64,000 nt of DNA, taken from positions 3,162,001 through 3,226,000 of the forward strand of contig NZ_PJMQ01000001.1 of the NCBI RefSeq assembly GCF_002846335.1, written 5' to 3'. Position 1 is the stretch's first letter. Each line of letters opens with the position of its first letter. The notes beneath the pieces were generated by a model, which had not been told where the DNA came from, did not search any database, and was given only the letters and a program-made list of their open reading frames with translations. The position numbers were made by a program, and so were the translations under genes. This stretch comes from Janthinobacterium sp. 61 (GTDB lineage Bacteria; Pseudomonadota; Gammaproteobacteria; Burkholderiales; Burkholderiaceae_D). This document shows, one piece after another, positions 26,806 to 37,200 of the stretch.

Positions 26806-29800
26806 CTTGCTCTTGTCCGGAAACGCAGGACGTGCAGGCTGCACGGGCGGGTTCTTCGCCAGTTCGGCCTGGATCACCTCGATCGCCTTATCCAGCTGCG
26901 GATCGCGGCCGGCGATGACGTCGGCTGGCGTCTGCTCGACTTCGATATCGGGTGGCACGCCTTCGTTTTCCACGCCCCAGCCGTTTTCGCGCGTCCAGAA
27001 GGCCAGGTTCGGTGCCGTGATGAAGCCGCCGTCCATCAGTACGGGGAAGCCCAGCACGCCCACCAGGCCGCCCCAGGTGGCCTTGCCGATCAGCGGGCCC
27101 ATGTTGTTTTTGCGGAACATCCACGGCAGCAGGTCGCCGCCCGAGCCGGCCGTCTCGTCGATCAGCATGGCGCGCGGCCCCTGGATGGAGGCCGACGGCG
27201 TCTTCATGTCGGCGCCGTAACGCATGGTCCACCAGGCGATTTCCTTCTTCTGCAGGATCTCGATATAGTAATCGGCCACGCTGCCGCCGCCATTGAAACG
27301 CTCGTCGACGATGATGGCCTGCTTGTCCGCCTGCGGGAAGAAATAGCGCTTGAAGTAGGTGTGGCCCAGGCCTGCCGTATTGGGTACGTACACGTACGCC
27401 ACCTTGCCGCCGGTTGCCGCATTGACCTTGCGCATATTGCCTTCGATCCAGTCGCGGTTGCGCAAGGCATCCTCCGTCGGCACGGGCACCACGGTAATCG
27501 TGCGCGCGCCCTTGCCGTCGGCCGATGGCCCCACCGTCAGGTCGATGGCTTTGCCAGCCGTGTTTTCAAACGCGCTGTACAGATTGGTGGGCGGCAACAA
27601 AGGACGGCTATCGACGGCCAGCAGGTATTCGCCCGCCTTCACATTCAGGCCAGGCTCCGTCAGCGGCGCGCGCAGGGCCGGGTTCCAGTTCAAGCCGCCA
27701 TACACCTTCTTGAAACGGTAATGGCCGTCGCTGACCTCGTAATCGGCGCCCAGCAATCCCCCCGGCACCTTCTTCGCCTCGATAAAATCGTCGCCGCCGC
27801 CACCGCGGTGGTGGCCCACGGCCAGTTCGCTGCACATCCACTGGATCAGGCGGTTCAGGTCGGCGCGGCTGGACAGCTCGGGCAGGAAGACGGCGTACTT
27901 GTCGCGCATGGCCTTCCAATCCACGCCATGCATGCCCGGATCATAGAAATAGTCGCGGTTGATGCGCCACACTTCATTGAAAATCTGCGTCCATTCGGCG
28001 CGCGGGTCGGCTTTCACTTCGATGGCGTCGACCTTGATCTTGCCCTCCCCCGGCGCCAGCAGCTTGCCCGTGGCGGAGCCCATGGCCCAGTTGTCCTTTT
28101 GACGGTACAGCAGCTTCTTGCCGTCGGCCGACACTTCGAAATCATCGGCCTCGGCCACCACAGTTTCCGCCTTGCGCTCCTTCAAATCAAAGCGCTGCAC
28201 GGCCTTCTTGCCGTCGCTTTCGCGCAGCAGGAATATCTGCCCCGCAGCGCCAGCGGCCAGGCTGGAGAACTGCGCGGCCGGAAGCGGCAGGTCGACGATG
28301 CGCGTGGCGATGCCGTCAAAATCGATGACTATCGGCGCCACCGGTGCCACGGCCACTTTCGGATCGTCGCGGCCCGTCTTCGGATCGACCTTCGGTTCGC
28401 TCTTCGCTTCCGGTTCCGCCTTCGCCGTGTCTTTTTTGTTCTCTGCGCTGGCGGCCTTTTCCTCGTCGCTTTCCTTGATCAGCGGCGACGGCAAATCGCG
28501 CCGCAGCACGGCCATCCATACGGTGCGCGTCACCAGGTTGTCTTCATTCTGCTGCGAGAACCAGTTGTTGCTGGGGCCTGCATTCGTCGAAGCGAAGAAG
28601 TACAGGTATTTGCCGCTCTTGTCGAACACGGGCTGGGCCACGTCGGACAGGCCATCGGTCACGGGCATCGACTTGTTCTGCTCGATGGAATAGATATACG
28701 CGCTGCGCGTGTAGGTGGGCGAATTGAGCGTGTAGGCCAGCCAGCGCGAATCGGGCGCCCACGAGGCGCGCATGCTCTTGTCGACGCCATACATCGGTTC
28801 TGTGGCGACCTTTTGCAGCTTGCCCGTGCCGACGTCGATCACGTACATGCTCCAGCCATTGTCGGCAAAGGCAATCTTCTTGCTGTCGGGCGACCAGACG
28901 GCGTTGTCGTAAAAGCCGCTGCCATTGAGCTTGAATTTTTTCACCGCGCCCTTGCCGTCCTGGGCCCGCACATGCAGCGCGTATTCGCCCGACTCGTCCG
29001 AGAAATACGCGACAGAGCGGCCATCGGGCGACCAGATGGGCGTGCGCTCGTGGGCGCCGGCCGTCTGCGTCAGGTTGCGCACGTCGCCCTTGTCGGCGGG
29101 GATGGTGACGATCTCGCCCCGATACTCGAAGGCGACCCTGGCGCCCGATGGCGAAATCGAGGCGTCGCGGATGTATTTCGCGTTCTTGACCCAGCGCGGG
29201 CGTGTCTGCCCCAGGTCGCTGGCCACGGCGATACTCAGCTTGCGCGCCTGGCCGCTGGCGATGTCAAACGAGTGCAGATAGCCAGCCTGCTCGTAGACGA
29301 TGGTGCCATTCGCCGCCGAGGCATTCAGTACGGGGAAATCCGCATGCTGCGTCAGCTGGCGCACGGCCTTGGTCTTCACGTCGTACGCAAACAGGTTGAA
29401 TTCGCCGTTGCGGTCGGAGCGGAAGTACACGGTGTCCTTGATCCAGATCGGGTCGACGTCGTTCGAGCGCGTGGTCGGCTGGGGGATTTTCTCGATGGAT
29501 TTATCGCTGGAGGAAAACAGCCACAGCCAGGAATTGGTGCCGCCCCGATAACGCTTCCACTGCTTGAAAGCGGGCATCAGGGGGTTGTACGCAATGCGCT
29601 TGCCGTCCGGAGAATACGTGGCGCGCGATGCGTTGGGGATTTCCAGCTGGGTTTCTACTCCGCCCGTCACCGGCACCGTAAACAGCTTCTGGAAGCGGTT
29701 GTTGAAGGCGGCGCGGGGCGAAGTGAACATTACGGCCTGGCCATCGGGCGTGAACGATTGCGCCAGGTCAACGCCTGGGTGGAAAGTCAGGCGGCGTGGC

Positions 29801-30114
29801 ACGCCGCCCGCCGCCGCGATCACATACACGTCGACATTGCCGTCGATGTTCGCGCTATACGCGATCTGGCTGCCGTCGGGCGAGAAGACGGGATTGGACT
29901 TGTCGCCCAGGTCGGAAGTGAGGCGCCGCGCGCCGCCGCCGTCCAGGTTGGACAGCCACAGATCGCCCGCATAGATGAAGGCGATATGCCGGCTGGAAAC
30001 GGCCGGTTCGCTCAGCATGCGGGTGTCTTGCGTATTGGGCAGGGCCAGGGCCGGGTGGCTCAGCAGCAGTGCGCTGGCGGCCGCGATGGCCGTCAAGATG
30101 CGTGTCTTTTTCAA
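26803..30114 (-). CDS. Tricorn-type S41 protease with beta-propeller domains
   Basis: A 1103-residue exported protease. It has a signal peptide ([24 protein letters not shown]), then WD40/PD40-like beta-propeller repeats over about residues 25-650 ([32 protein letters not shown]), broken by a Lys/Glu/Pro-rich linker (about 550-590), then a tricorn C1 region, a PDZ domain and an S41 peptidase core with the active-site Ser in [13 protein letters not shown]. It should cut short peptides in the periplasm. Cytoplasmic archaeal tricorn is related; the signal peptide marks this as a periplasmic form. It faces the opposite way to bpt and pyrD, which flank it. Confidence 0.9.
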   Translation of the reverse strand: MKKTRILTAIAAASALLLSHPALALPNTQDTRMLSEPAVSSRHIAFIYAGDLWLSNLDGGGARRLTSDLGDKSNPVFSPDGSQIAYSANIDGNVDVYVIAAAGGVPRRLTFHPGVDLAQSFTPDGQAVMFTSPRAAFNNRFQKLFTVPVTGGVETQLEIPNASRATYSPDGKRIAYNPLMPAFKQWKRYRGGTNSWLWLFSSSDKSIEKIPQPTTRSNDVDPIWIKDTVYFRSDRNGEFNLFAYDVKTKAVRQLTQHADFPVLNASAANGTIVYEQAGYLHSFDIASGQARKLSIAVASDLGQTRPRWVKNAKYIRDASISPSGARVAFEYRGEIVTIPADKGDVRNLTQTAGAHERTPIWSPDGRSVAYFSDESGEYALHVRAQDGKGAVKKFKLNGSGFYDNAVWSPDSKKIAFADNGWSMYVIDVGTGKLQKVATEPMYGVDKSMRASWAPDSRWLAYTLNSPTYTRSAYIYSIEQNKSMPVTDGLSDVAQPVFDKSGKYLYFFASTNAGPSNNWFSQQNEDNLVTRTVWMAVLRRDLPSPLIKESDEEKAASAENKKDTAKAEPEAKSEPKVDPKTGRDDPKVAVAPVAPIVIDFDGIATRIVDLPLPAAQFSSLAAGAAGQIFLLRESDGKKAVQRFDLKERKAETVVAEADDFEVSADGKKLLYRQKDNWAMGSATGKLLAPGEGKIKVDAIEVKADPRAEWTQIFNEVWRINRDYFYDPGMHGVDWKAMRDKYAVFLPELSSRADLNRLIQWMCSELAVGHHRGGGGDDFIEAKKVPGGLLGADYEVSDGHYRFKKVYGGLNWNPALRAPLTEPGLNVKAGEYLLAVDSRPLLPPTNLYSAFENTAGKAIDLTVGPSADGKGARTITVVPVPTEDALRNRDWIEGNMRKVNAATGGKVAYVYVPNTAGLGHTYFKRYFFPQADKQAIIVDERFNGGGSVADYYIEILQKKEIAWWTMRYGADMKTPSASIQGPRAMLIDETAGSGGDLLPWMFRKNNMGPLIGKATWGGLVGVLGFPVLMDGGFITAPNLAFWTRENGWGVENEGVPPDIEVEQTPADVIAGRDPQLDKAIEVIQAELAKNPPVQPARPAFPDKSK

Positions 30115-30317
30115 TCGATGTCTCGCTTATGAAGTCAACAGAACAGAGAAGAAACAGGAAAGTCCAAGGTCGAATGCAAATTATCAAGATCTCAATATTG
30201 CATTTCACCAACAGGAACTATACACCCGGCAGCCGCGCGGAACACGGTAAAATACGGCACTTATTTCGCGCGCAGCCAGCCCTCCCCGGTAGCCCGCACA
30301 CCTACTCAAAGCGCCCC

Positions 30318-31367
30318 ATGTCTGAAAAATTCCTGTACTCCCTCGCCCGCCCGCTGCTGTTTTCGATGGATGCCGAAGCGGCCCACCATCTCACCCTGCC
30401 CGCCCTGAAACGCGCTAGCGCGCTGGGCCTGACGAAGCTGGCCGGCAAACCTGCCGCCGACCCGCGCACGGTGATGGGCATCACCTTCCCGAATCCCGTG
30501 GGCCTGGCAGCCGGCTTGGACAAGGATGGCGCCTACATCGACGCGCTGGCCGACCTGGGTTTCGGCTCCATCGAAGTCGGTACCGTCACACCGCGCGCGC
30601 AAGCGGGAAATCCGAAACCGCGCATGTTCCGCCTGCCGCAGGCGCAAGGCATCATCAACCGCATGGGTTTTAACAATGGCGGCGTGGACGCCTTTGTGGC
30701 GAATGTGCAGGCGTCGAAGTTTTACCAGGACCGCGCCGGCGTGCTGGGCCTGAACATCGGCAAGAACGCCGACACGCCCATCGAGCGGGCGGCCGACGAC
30801 TACCTGCTGTGCCTGGAAAAAGTCTACCCCTACGCCAGCTATGTGACGGTGAATATCTCCTCGCCGAACACCAAGAATCTGCGCCAGCTGCAGGGCGCGT
30901 CCGAACTCGACGCCCTGCTGTCGCAACTGAAGGAAGCGCAGGCGCGCCTGGCGGACAAGCACAAGCGCTACGTGCCGCTGGCCCTCAAAATCGCGCCGGA
31001 CATGGATGGCGAGCAGGTGAAAAGCATCGCCGAGTCGCTCACGCGCCACCGCATCGACGGTGTCATCGCCACCAACACGACCCTGTCGCGCAGCGCAGTG
31101 GAAGGCATGCCGCACGGTGCGGAAGCGGGCGGCCTGTCGGGCGCGCCCGTGTTTGAGCTATCGAACAATGTCATCCGCCTGCTGAAGGCGGAACTGGGCG
31201 ACGCCCTGCCCATCATCGGCGTGGGCGGCATCATGCAAGGCAAGGATGCCTTGGCCAAGTTCGAGGCGGGCGCGCAGCTGGTGCAGTTGTACAGCGGCCT
31301 GATTTACGCGGGCCCGGCACTGATCAAGGATTGCGCGCGCGCGCTGCGCGGCAAACAGCCAGCATGA
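30318..31367 (+). CDS. pyrD: Dihydroorotate dehydrogenase (quinone), class 2
   Basis: Inner-membrane-associated FMN enzyme that oxidises dihydroorotate to orotate in pyrimidine synthesis, passing electrons to quinone. The 349-residue protein has the N-terminal membrane-association helices ([20 protein letters not shown]), the FMN site [13 protein letters not shown], the class 2 active-site serine region [15 protein letters not shown], and [30 protein letters not shown]. The start at 30318 (MSEKFLYS) matches the family; the frame is open further upstream without homology. Its stop overlaps the next start (ATGA). Confidence 0.95.
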   Translation: MSEKFLYSLARPLLFSMDAEAAHHLTLPALKRASALGLTKLAGKPAADPRTVMGITFPNPVGLAAGLDKDGAYIDALADLGFGSIEVGTVTPRAQAGNPKPRMFRLPQAQGIINRMGFNNGGVDAFVANVQASKFYQDRAGVLGLNIGKNADTPIERAADDYLLCLEKVYPYASYVTVNISSPNTKNLRQLQGASELDALLSQLKEAQARLADKHKRYVPLALKIAPDMDGEQVKSIAESLTRHRIDGVIATNTTLSRSAVEGMPHGAEAGGLSGAPVFELSNNVIRLLKAELGDALPIIGVGGIMQGKDALAKFEAGAQLVQLYSGLIYAGPALIKDCARALRGKQPA

Positions 31368-32413
31368 TGGATAAGGTCAGACTCGGCTCCAGCAGCCTGG
31401 AAGTCAGCAGGATCTGCCTGGGCACGATGACCTTCGGCGAACAGAATTCGGAAGCCGAAGCGCACAGCCAGCTCGATTACGCGCTGGAACGGGGCATCAA
31501 CTTCATCGACACGGCCGAGATGTACCCGGTGATGGCCAGCGCGCAGACGCAAGGCAGCACGGAACGCCATATCGGCAGCTGGCTGAAGAAAAGCGGCAGG
31601 CGGGGCGACATCGTCCTGGCCAGCAAGGTGGCCGGGCCGAACTCGCGCATGCACTGGATACGCAAGGGCAAGACGGACCACGACGCGGTCAACATCCGCG
31701 CCGCCGTCGAAGACAGCTTGCGCCGGCTGCAGACGGAGCACATAGATCTGTATCAATTGCACTGGCCCAGCCGCAACCTGCCCATCTTCGGCGCCAGTGT
31801 GTATAACCCCCGCAAGGAACATGCCTCGGTGGCCATCGAAGACACGCTGGCCGTGCTGGGCAAGCTGGTCGAGGAAGGCAAGATCGGCCACATCGGCGTG
31901 TCGAACGAATCGTCGTGGGGCGTGTGCGAATACATCAAGCAGGCGGAACTGAAAGGCTTGCCGCGCATCGTATCCATCCAGAACCTGTACAACTTGACGG
32001 CGCGCCATTTCGAGACAAGCCTGCTCGACGAAACCTGCCACCGGGAAAATGTAAGCTTGCTGGCATACAGCCCGCTGGCGTTCGGTCAGCTGACGGCGAA
32101 ATACCTCGACGATCCACAGGCCAAGGGCCGCCTGACGCGCTTCCCGGCCGGCTGGAGTCCCCGCTACGTGCGCCCCGCTACCATAGCGGCAGCCAGCCAG
32201 TATGCGGCGCTGGCCCGCGCGCATGGCTTGAGTCCGGCGCAACTGGCGCTGGCCTGGTGCTACTCGCGCTGGTTCGTGGCCTCGACCATCATCGGCGCCA
32301 CCAGCGTGGAGCAGTTGCAGCAAAATATCGATGCCCATCAAGTCACCTTGTCGCCGGAACTGGTGGCGGCCGTCGACGCCATCCACGCCAGAGCGCCCAA
32401 TCCGGGACAGTAA
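31364..32413 (+). CDS. tas: NADP(H)-dependent aldo/keto reductase, Tas type
   Basis: A 349-residue soluble oxidoreductase closely resembling E. coli Tas. It shows the Tas/aldo-keto signatures [23 protein letters not shown], the catalytic Asp-Tyr-Lys-His set ([19 protein letters not shown]), [11 protein letters not shown] and the NADP-site region near the C-terminus. The natural substrate is unknown. Translation is coupled to pyrD by the ATGA overlap at 31364; an in-frame start a codon later is possible. Confidence 0.9.
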   Translation: MMDKVRLGSSSLEVSRICLGTMTFGEQNSEAEAHSQLDYALERGINFIDTAEMYPVMASAQTQGSTERHIGSWLKKSGRRGDIVLASKVAGPNSRMHWIRKGKTDHDAVNIRAAVEDSLRRLQTEHIDLYQLHWPSRNLPIFGASVYNPRKEHASVAIEDTLAVLGKLVEEGKIGHIGVSNESSWGVCEYIKQAELKGLPRIVSIQNLYNLTARHFETSLLDETCHRENVSLLAYSPLAFGQLTAKYLDDPQAKGRLTRFPAGWSPRYVRPATIAAASQYAALARAHGLSPAQLALAWCYSRWFVASTIIGATSVEQLQQNIDAHQVTLSPELVAAVDAIHARAPNPGQ

Positions 32414-32713
32414 GCAAGCGCCCTCCGCCTGGCGGTGCATGCCGCCGCCAGACTACCCTCTCTCATCGCACATAGTCGTATTTATACAACAGCCAGCAAT
32501 TTACTGCTGTGCAGCATTGCAGCCTTGCCATGCCCGGTCGTATGCTGGAAATGAGGCCATATGCGCTACTCGCGCCATTTCGACGTCTTTCAGATATTTA
32601 TTACATATCGATAGACAGAACGATTCGTAAGCACGCCGCGTGCCCACTGTTAATCTGATTGCATCACCGGACCGCCATGGTTCGCGCAACCACCAACCGA
32701 AGAGATATTGTCG
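32414..32713. other. Intergenic region between tas and the TonB-dependent receptor
   Basis: A 300-base stretch with no gene-like frame. CTGGCGG and CCGCCAG (32429-32451) form a 7-bp hairpin just after tas, without a T-run, perhaps a weak terminator. I see no clear Fur box or sigma70 pair ahead of the receptor. Confidence 0.5.
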
Positions 32714-35137
32714 ATGAGTTCAAGCACCGCCCGCTCCCAGCTTCCCGCCCTCCCCGTAAAAACCGTTATCGCCGCCAGCCTGATCGCCTGCTTCAGCCTG
32801 CCAATGCAAGCGCAAGCGCAGCAAGAACTGCCGGCCGAAGGCGAATTGCAATCGGTGGTGGTCACCGGCACCTTCGCCAAGAACCGCCGCACCATCGATT
32901 CCGAATCGCCGATCGACATCCTTACCTCGCGCGACCTGCAAAGCACGGGTTCGGGCGAGCTGGCCACCGTGCTGGCGCGCCTGCTGCCATCGCTGAACTT
33001 CGCCCGCGCCACAGGCGCCGACGCCAGCGACGCCGTGCGTCCGGCCCAGCTGCGCGGCCTGTCGCCCGACCAGACGCTGGTGCTGGTGAACGGCAAGCGC
33101 CGCTATACCTCGGCAGTCGTCAACGTCAACGGTTCCCTGGGCCGCGGCTCGGCGCCCGTGGACCTGAACGCCATTCCCCTGGCCGCCATCGACCACGTGG
33201 AAGTGCTGCGCGATGGTGCGGCGGCCCAGTACGGCTCTGACGCGATTGCCGGCGTGATCAACATCATCCTGAAAAAAGGCGCGGCCGGCGGCGATATCGA
33301 AGTAGGCTATGGCCAGACGCAGGAACGCGACGGCAAGCAAAAATCCATCAAGGGTTCGGCCGGCTTCGCCCTGGGCGACGACGGCTGGGTGCGTGTCTCG
33401 GCGGAAGTGGCCGAACGCGATCCGACCAACCGCGCCGGCGCCGATTTCCGCAATCCGCTGGAGCCGCGCTATGGCAAGGTCAACCAGCGCTATGGCGACC
33501 CGGAAAGCAAGCCGGCAACGATTTTCCTCAACAGCGAATACCACATCAATGACAATGTGGACTGGTACGCCTTCGGCAACTACGGCAAGCGCGACACCTC
33601 GGCCGCCGCCACCTGGCGCACGGCCCTGATCCAGGACCCGAATAATTCCAAGCTGTTCGTCCAGCGCACGCCGCTCTTCCCGGAAGGCTTCTTGCCGTTG
33701 CAAAACAGCACTCTGACCGACCAGTCCATCGTCACGGGCTTGCGCGGCGAGGCGGCCGGCTGGCGCTGGGATGCCAGCATCAATTACGGCAGCAACAAGT
33801 TCGAACTGGACCTGGACAATACGGTCAACCAGTCGCTGGGCGCAAACAGCCCCACGCATTTCTATGCCGGTTCGCTGAAAAATGAGCAGACCGTGTTCAA
33901 CCTCGATGCGGCGCGCGAATTTCCCGTCTCTTACTTTACGGGACCGCTGACTGTGGCTGTCGGTGCCGAAGCGCGCCATGAAAAGTACAGCATCGGTGCC
34001 GGCGACGAAGCGTCGTACACGGGTGGCGGCTCGCAAGGCTTTGCCGGCTTCCGTCCTGCCAACGCAGGCAGCCACTCGCGCCACAACGAGTCGATCTATG
34101 TGAACCTGGAAGCGGAAGCGACGAAAAACCTGTCCGGTGGCGTAGCCCTGCGCCATGAGCGCTACAGCGACTTCGGCAGCACCACCTCGGCCAAGGGTTC
34201 GGCGCGCTACGCGTTCAGCGATGCCCTGTCGCTGCGCGGCACCGTGTCGAGCGGTTTCCGCGCGCCATCGCTGGCGCAGCAGTACTACACCATTACCACC
34301 ACCAACTTCCAGGTCGTCAACGGCGTCAACACGCCGATCGAGACGGGCACCTTCGCCGTCAACACGCCGCAGGCGCGCGCCCTGGGCGCACAGGATCTGA
34401 AACCGGAAAAGGCCCGCAACTACAGCCTGGGCCTGCAGTTCCAGCCTAGCCGCAACTTCACGACGACAGTGGACGCCTACCGCATCGACATCGACAACCG
34501 CATCCTGTTCTCAGCCAATCTGGTCCTCAGCAATGCCTTGAAAAACGTCCTTGCTGCGCAGGGCACGCCGGTGGGTTCGGGTCGCTATTTCACCAACGCC
34601 GTCGATACGCGCACGGAAGGCGTGGACATCGTCAGCACCTACCGCATCGACCTGCAGGACAAGGACCGCCTGGACCTCACCGTGGCGTACAACCATAACA
34701 AGAGCACGGTACAGAAAATCGCCGACAATCCGGCCATCCTGACGGCCAACAACCTGAAACTGATCGACCGCCAGAGCATCGACCGCATCACGGTGGCGTC
34801 GCCAAAGGACAAGTTCAGCCTGGCCGCCGACTACGGCTTCGGCATCTGGAATGCACACGGTGTCGTGACGCGCTACGGCAGTTTCACCGTGCCGCAAAAC
34901 GATGTCAAGCTGGACCAGACGTATGATCCGCAATGGGTGCTGGACGTGTCCGGTTCCGTGAAACTGGGCAAGAACTGGCGCCTGGTGGCCGGCATCGACA
35001 ACGTCACCAACCGCTACCCGGCGCAAGTGACCAGCAACGGCAACCTGAACGTCAACGGCACCCAGCCCTACAGTATCTTCGCGCCGAACGGTTTCAACGG
35101 CCGCTATTACTACGCCAAGGCGGGTTATAGCTGGTAA
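32714..35137 (+). CDS. TonB-dependent outer-membrane receptor
   Basis: An 807-residue outer-membrane beta-barrel importer. It has a signal peptide (cleavage near AQA-QQELP), a TonB-box-like segment ELQSVVVTGT, a plug domain with the usual GLSPDQTLVLVNGKRRY and VEVLRDGAAAQYGSDAIAGVINIILKK motifs, and a 22-strand-type barrel ending in an aromatic residue (YYAKAGYSW). The ATG at 32714 is chosen because GAAGAGA lies 8 bases upstream; a TTG two codons earlier is too close to it. The ligand is unknown; siderophore, cobalamin or oligosaccharide are all possible. Confidence 0.9.
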   Translation: MSSSTARSQLPALPVKTVIAASLIACFSLPMQAQAQQELPAEGELQSVVVTGTFAKNRRTIDSESPIDILTSRDLQSTGSGELATVLARLLPSLNFARATGADASDAVRPAQLRGLSPDQTLVLVNGKRRYTSAVVNVNGSLGRGSAPVDLNAIPLAAIDHVEVLRDGAAAQYGSDAIAGVINIILKKGAAGGDIEVGYGQTQERDGKQKSIKGSAGFALGDDGWVRVSAEVAERDPTNRAGADFRNPLEPRYGKVNQRYGDPESKPATIFLNSEYHINDNVDWYAFGNYGKRDTSAAATWRTALIQDPNNSKLFVQRTPLFPEGFLPLQNSTLTDQSIVTGLRGEAAGWRWDASINYGSNKFELDLDNTVNQSLGANSPTHFYAGSLKNEQTVFNLDAAREFPVSYFTGPLTVAVGAEARHEKYSIGAGDEASYTGGGSQGFAGFRPANAGSHSRHNESIYVNLEAEATKNLSGGVALRHERYSDFGSTTSAKGSARYAFSDALSLRGTVSSGFRAPSLAQQYYTITTTNFQVVNGVNTPIETGTFAVNTPQARALGAQDLKPEKARNYSLGLQFQPSRNFTTTVDAYRIDIDNRILFSANLVLSNALKNVLAAQGTPVGSGRYFTNAVDTRTEGVDIVSTYRIDLQDKDRLDLTVAYNHNKSTVQKIADNPAILTANNLKLIDRQSIDRITVASPKDKFSLAADYGFGIWNAHGVVTRYGSFTVPQNDVKLDQTYDPQWVLDVSGSVKLGKNWRLVAGIDNVTNRYPAQVTSNGNLNVNGTQPYSIFAPNGFNGRYYYAKAGYSW

Positions 35138-35165
35138 TAGCTGCTGACAGCAACGCAGCATATAG

Positions 35166-35193
35166 AACGGGAGGCATTTGCCTCCCGTTTTTT
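35166..35193 (+). terminator. Rho-independent terminator of the receptor gene
   Basis: AACGGGAGGCA and TGCCTCCCGTT form a perfect 11-bp stem around a 2-base loop, followed by TTTT. A clean terminator. Confidence 0.88.
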
Positions 35194-35295
35194 ATTGCGG
35201 CCTATGACATCAAATAAAGCACTGGCGTACGGGTGGCCATCCTGGCAGGCAATCGGCTACCATGGACATTCCCCCAACTCTGACGACGGAATACC

Positions 35296-35907
35296 ATGCC
35301 CAGCTGGCATCTGACCGACGCCGCCGATCTGGCAGCGCGCCACCCTTACACCTTCTATAAATCGCCGCCCGAGGCCATCGCCCAGGTACGCCCCGGCGAC
35401 GTGGTCAAGCTGATCTTCGCCTTCCACAGCGACGATCCGCAGGCACCGGGCGCCGAGCGCATGTGGGTGCTGGTGGAGACGATCGAGCCGCATGGGCATT
35501 TCACGGGCAAGCTCGACAACATGCCCGGCTACATCGCCGACTTGCACGCCAAGGACCCCGTCGACTTCGAAGCGCGCCACATCATCAATACGCAGCACGA
35601 CGATGACGATAACCTCGTCAACCGCTATGCGGGCCTGTGCTTCGTCACCAAACGCGTGCTGGAAGATGGCGCGCCCGTCGGCTATCTGTACCGAGAAGAA
35701 CCGGACAATGACGACGACAGCGGCTGGCGCTTCACGGCCAACGACGAAAGCGATGACTACATCAACGACAGCGCCAACGTGGCCCTCGTGTCGCTGGGCG
35801 CCGTGCTCAGCGTGGACGACCGTTTCATCCGCCTGCTGGATTCTCCGGCCGGGTCAGCCTATGCTTTCGACCACAAGACGCAACAATTCATGGCGGTTGA
35901 CGAATGA
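35296..35907 (+). CDS. DUF2185-like/Imm33-type acidic protein
   Basis: A 203-residue, acid-rich soluble protein with no signal peptide. The C-terminal half (about residues 110-203: CFVTKRVLEDGAPVGYLYREEP, then DSGWRFTANDESDDYIND and YAFDHKTQQFMAVDE) resembles the DUF2185/Imm33 family, part of which are immunity proteins. The N-terminal half resembles a DUF2314-like module (VRPGDVVKLIFAFHSDDPQ). It overlaps the MmcQ gene by 4 bases (ATGA). No toxin gene is nearby, so an immunity role is unsupported; a general housekeeping or stress role is equally likely. Confidence 0.6.
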   Translation: MPSWHLTDAADLAARHPYTFYKSPPEAIAQVRPGDVVKLIFAFHSDDPQAPGAERMWVLVETIEPHGHFTGKLDNMPGYIADLHAKDPVDFEARHIINTQHDDDDNLVNRYAGLCFVTKRVLEDGAPVGYLYREEPDNDDDSGWRFTANDESDDYINDSANVALVSLGAVLSVDDRFIRLLDSPAGSAYAFDHKTQQFMAVDE

Positions 35908-36257
35908 CTAGCGATGAACTGAAAGATTTTTGCGCAGCCCTGCCCGGCGCGCAAGCCGTGCTGTACGGTGCGCCGTCGAACATCCTCGTGGTTGAAGTGG
36001 GCGGCAAGAAGTTTGCCTATTTCAAGACCAGCATGCCCGAGCAGTGGCGCTTCAGCCTGCGCGTCAGCGCGGAGCGCTTTATCGAACTGACGGACATGCC
36101 GGGAGTGAAACCGGCCCGCTACATGGGCCGCTTTCACTGGGTCACGATCGTTGATGTAGTGCGCTTCCCGCCTGATTACCTGGCGGAACTGGTACAGGCT
36201 AGCTATGCGCGCGCCGTCGCCAGCCTGACGCGCGCGCAAAGGGCGGCGATCGCCTAG
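35904..36257 (+). CDS. MmcQ/YjbR-family protein
   Basis: A 117-residue small protein of the MmcQ/YjbR family (CyaY-like fold, DNA-binding proposed). It has the conserved YGAPSNILVVEVGGKKFAYF and the C-terminal MGRFHWVTIVDVVRFPPDYLAELVQASYA. Function in this family is poorly defined. Translation is coupled to the preceding DUF2185-like gene by an ATGA overlap. Its 3' end overlaps that of cysB by 4 bases on the opposite strand. Confidence 0.8.
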   Translation: MTSDELKDFCAALPGAQAVLYGAPSNILVVEVGGKKFAYFKTSMPEQWRFSLRVSAERFIELTDMPGVKPARYMGRFHWVTIVDVVRFPPDYLAELVQASYARAVASLTRAQRAAIA

Positions 36258-37186
36258 AGGGCGTCTTCTCCCGCCATGGCGCGGTCGATATCTTCGCGCG
36301 TCAGGTCCGGCGCCAGCTGCAGGATGAACTCGTAGGCATAGGCGCGCAGATAGGCGCCGCGGCGCACGGCCAGGCGCGTCGTGTTGGTGGCGAACAGATG
36401 CGACGCTTCCACTGCCCTTAAACCCTTGTCGCGGCCATGGTCGAAGGCCATCGAGGCCACGATGCCCACGCCAAGGCCCAGCGCCACGTATTGCTTGATG
36501 ACGTCGGAATCCATGGCCGTGAGGATGATGTCGGTGGCCACGCCCGCCTTGGTGAACGCATCGTCGATATGGCCCCGTCCCGTGAAACCCTTGTCGTAGG
36601 TAATCAAGGGATATTTCGCCAGGTCTTCCAGGCGGATGGGCGAGTGCTCGAGCAGCGGGTGGCCGTCCGGCACGACGATCAGATGGCTCCAGCGGTAGCA
36701 TGGGAACGACACCAGGTCGGGGAACTGGCTCAGGCCTTCGGTGGCGATGCCGATATCGGTCTTGCCCGACAGCACCCACTCAGCGATGTGCTCGGGCGCG
36801 CTTTGTTGTAGCGCAATACGCACGTCGGGGAAGGCGGCACGGAAGCCCTGCACCACTTTCGGCAGCGCATAGCGCGCCTGCGTGTGCGTGGCCGCCACGG
36901 ACAAAGTCCCGCTGGTCTGGCCGCTGTATTCGAGGCTGGCCTGCTGCAGGTTTTCCGCCTCGATCAAGAGACGGTCGACGATTTTCAGAATGCCCTTGCC
37001 CGGCTCCGTCAAGCCAGTCAAGCGCTTGCCGTTGCGCTCGAAAATCACCACGCCCAGCTCATCCTCGAGTTCGCGGATCTGCCGGCTCACGCCCGGCTGC
37101 GACGTGAACAGGGCGTTCGCCACTTCCGTCAGGTTATAGCCGCGGCGGGCCGCTTCGCGGATCGATCGCAGTTGTTGAAAATTCAT
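36254..37186 (-). CDS. cysB: LysR-family regulator of sulfur assimilation, CysB
   Basis: Activates sulfate uptake and cysteine synthesis genes when sulfur is limiting, with N-acetylserine as inducer. The 310-residue protein begins MNFQQLRSIREAARRGYNLTEVANALF and has the CysB/Cbl helix-turn-helix FTSQPGVSRQIRELEDELG and effector-domain blocks such as SVAATHTQARYALPKVV and ITYDKGFTGRGHIDDAF. It lies 14 bases downstream of cysA and so is probably the last gene of the cysTWA-cysB unit, giving feedback control. Confidence 0.92.
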   Translation of the reverse strand: MNFQQLRSIREAARRGYNLTEVANALFTSQPGVSRQIRELEDELGVVIFERNGKRLTGLTEPGKGILKIVDRLLIEAENLQQASLEYSGQTSGTLSVAATHTQARYALPKVVQGFRAAFPDVRIALQQSAPEHIAEWVLSGKTDIGIATEGLSQFPDLVSFPCYRWSHLIVVPDGHPLLEHSPIRLEDLAKYPLITYDKGFTGRGHIDDAFTKAGVATDIILTAMDSDVIKQYVALGLGVGIVASMAFDHGRDKGLRAVEASHLFATNTTRLAVRRGAYLRAYAYEFILQLAPDLTREDIDRAMAGEDAL

Positions 37187-37200
37187 AGTGTTCCAGCCTC

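Noticed and set aside
27361..30132. Long open frame (about 920 codons) on the plus strand inside the tricorn-type gene
   Set aside because: It is antisense to a clear beta-propeller/S41 protein and has low-complexity, non-family sequence; it arises from GC-rich third-position bias.
32708..32713. TTG start two codons before the TonB-dependent receptor ATG
   Set aside because: The ribosome site GAAGAGA is too close to TTG 32708; ATG 32714 is 8 bases away and gives a normal signal peptide.
35296..35907. Immunity protein of a toxin system
   Set aside because: DUF2185/Imm33 resemblance alone; no toxin, secretion or mobile gene is near.
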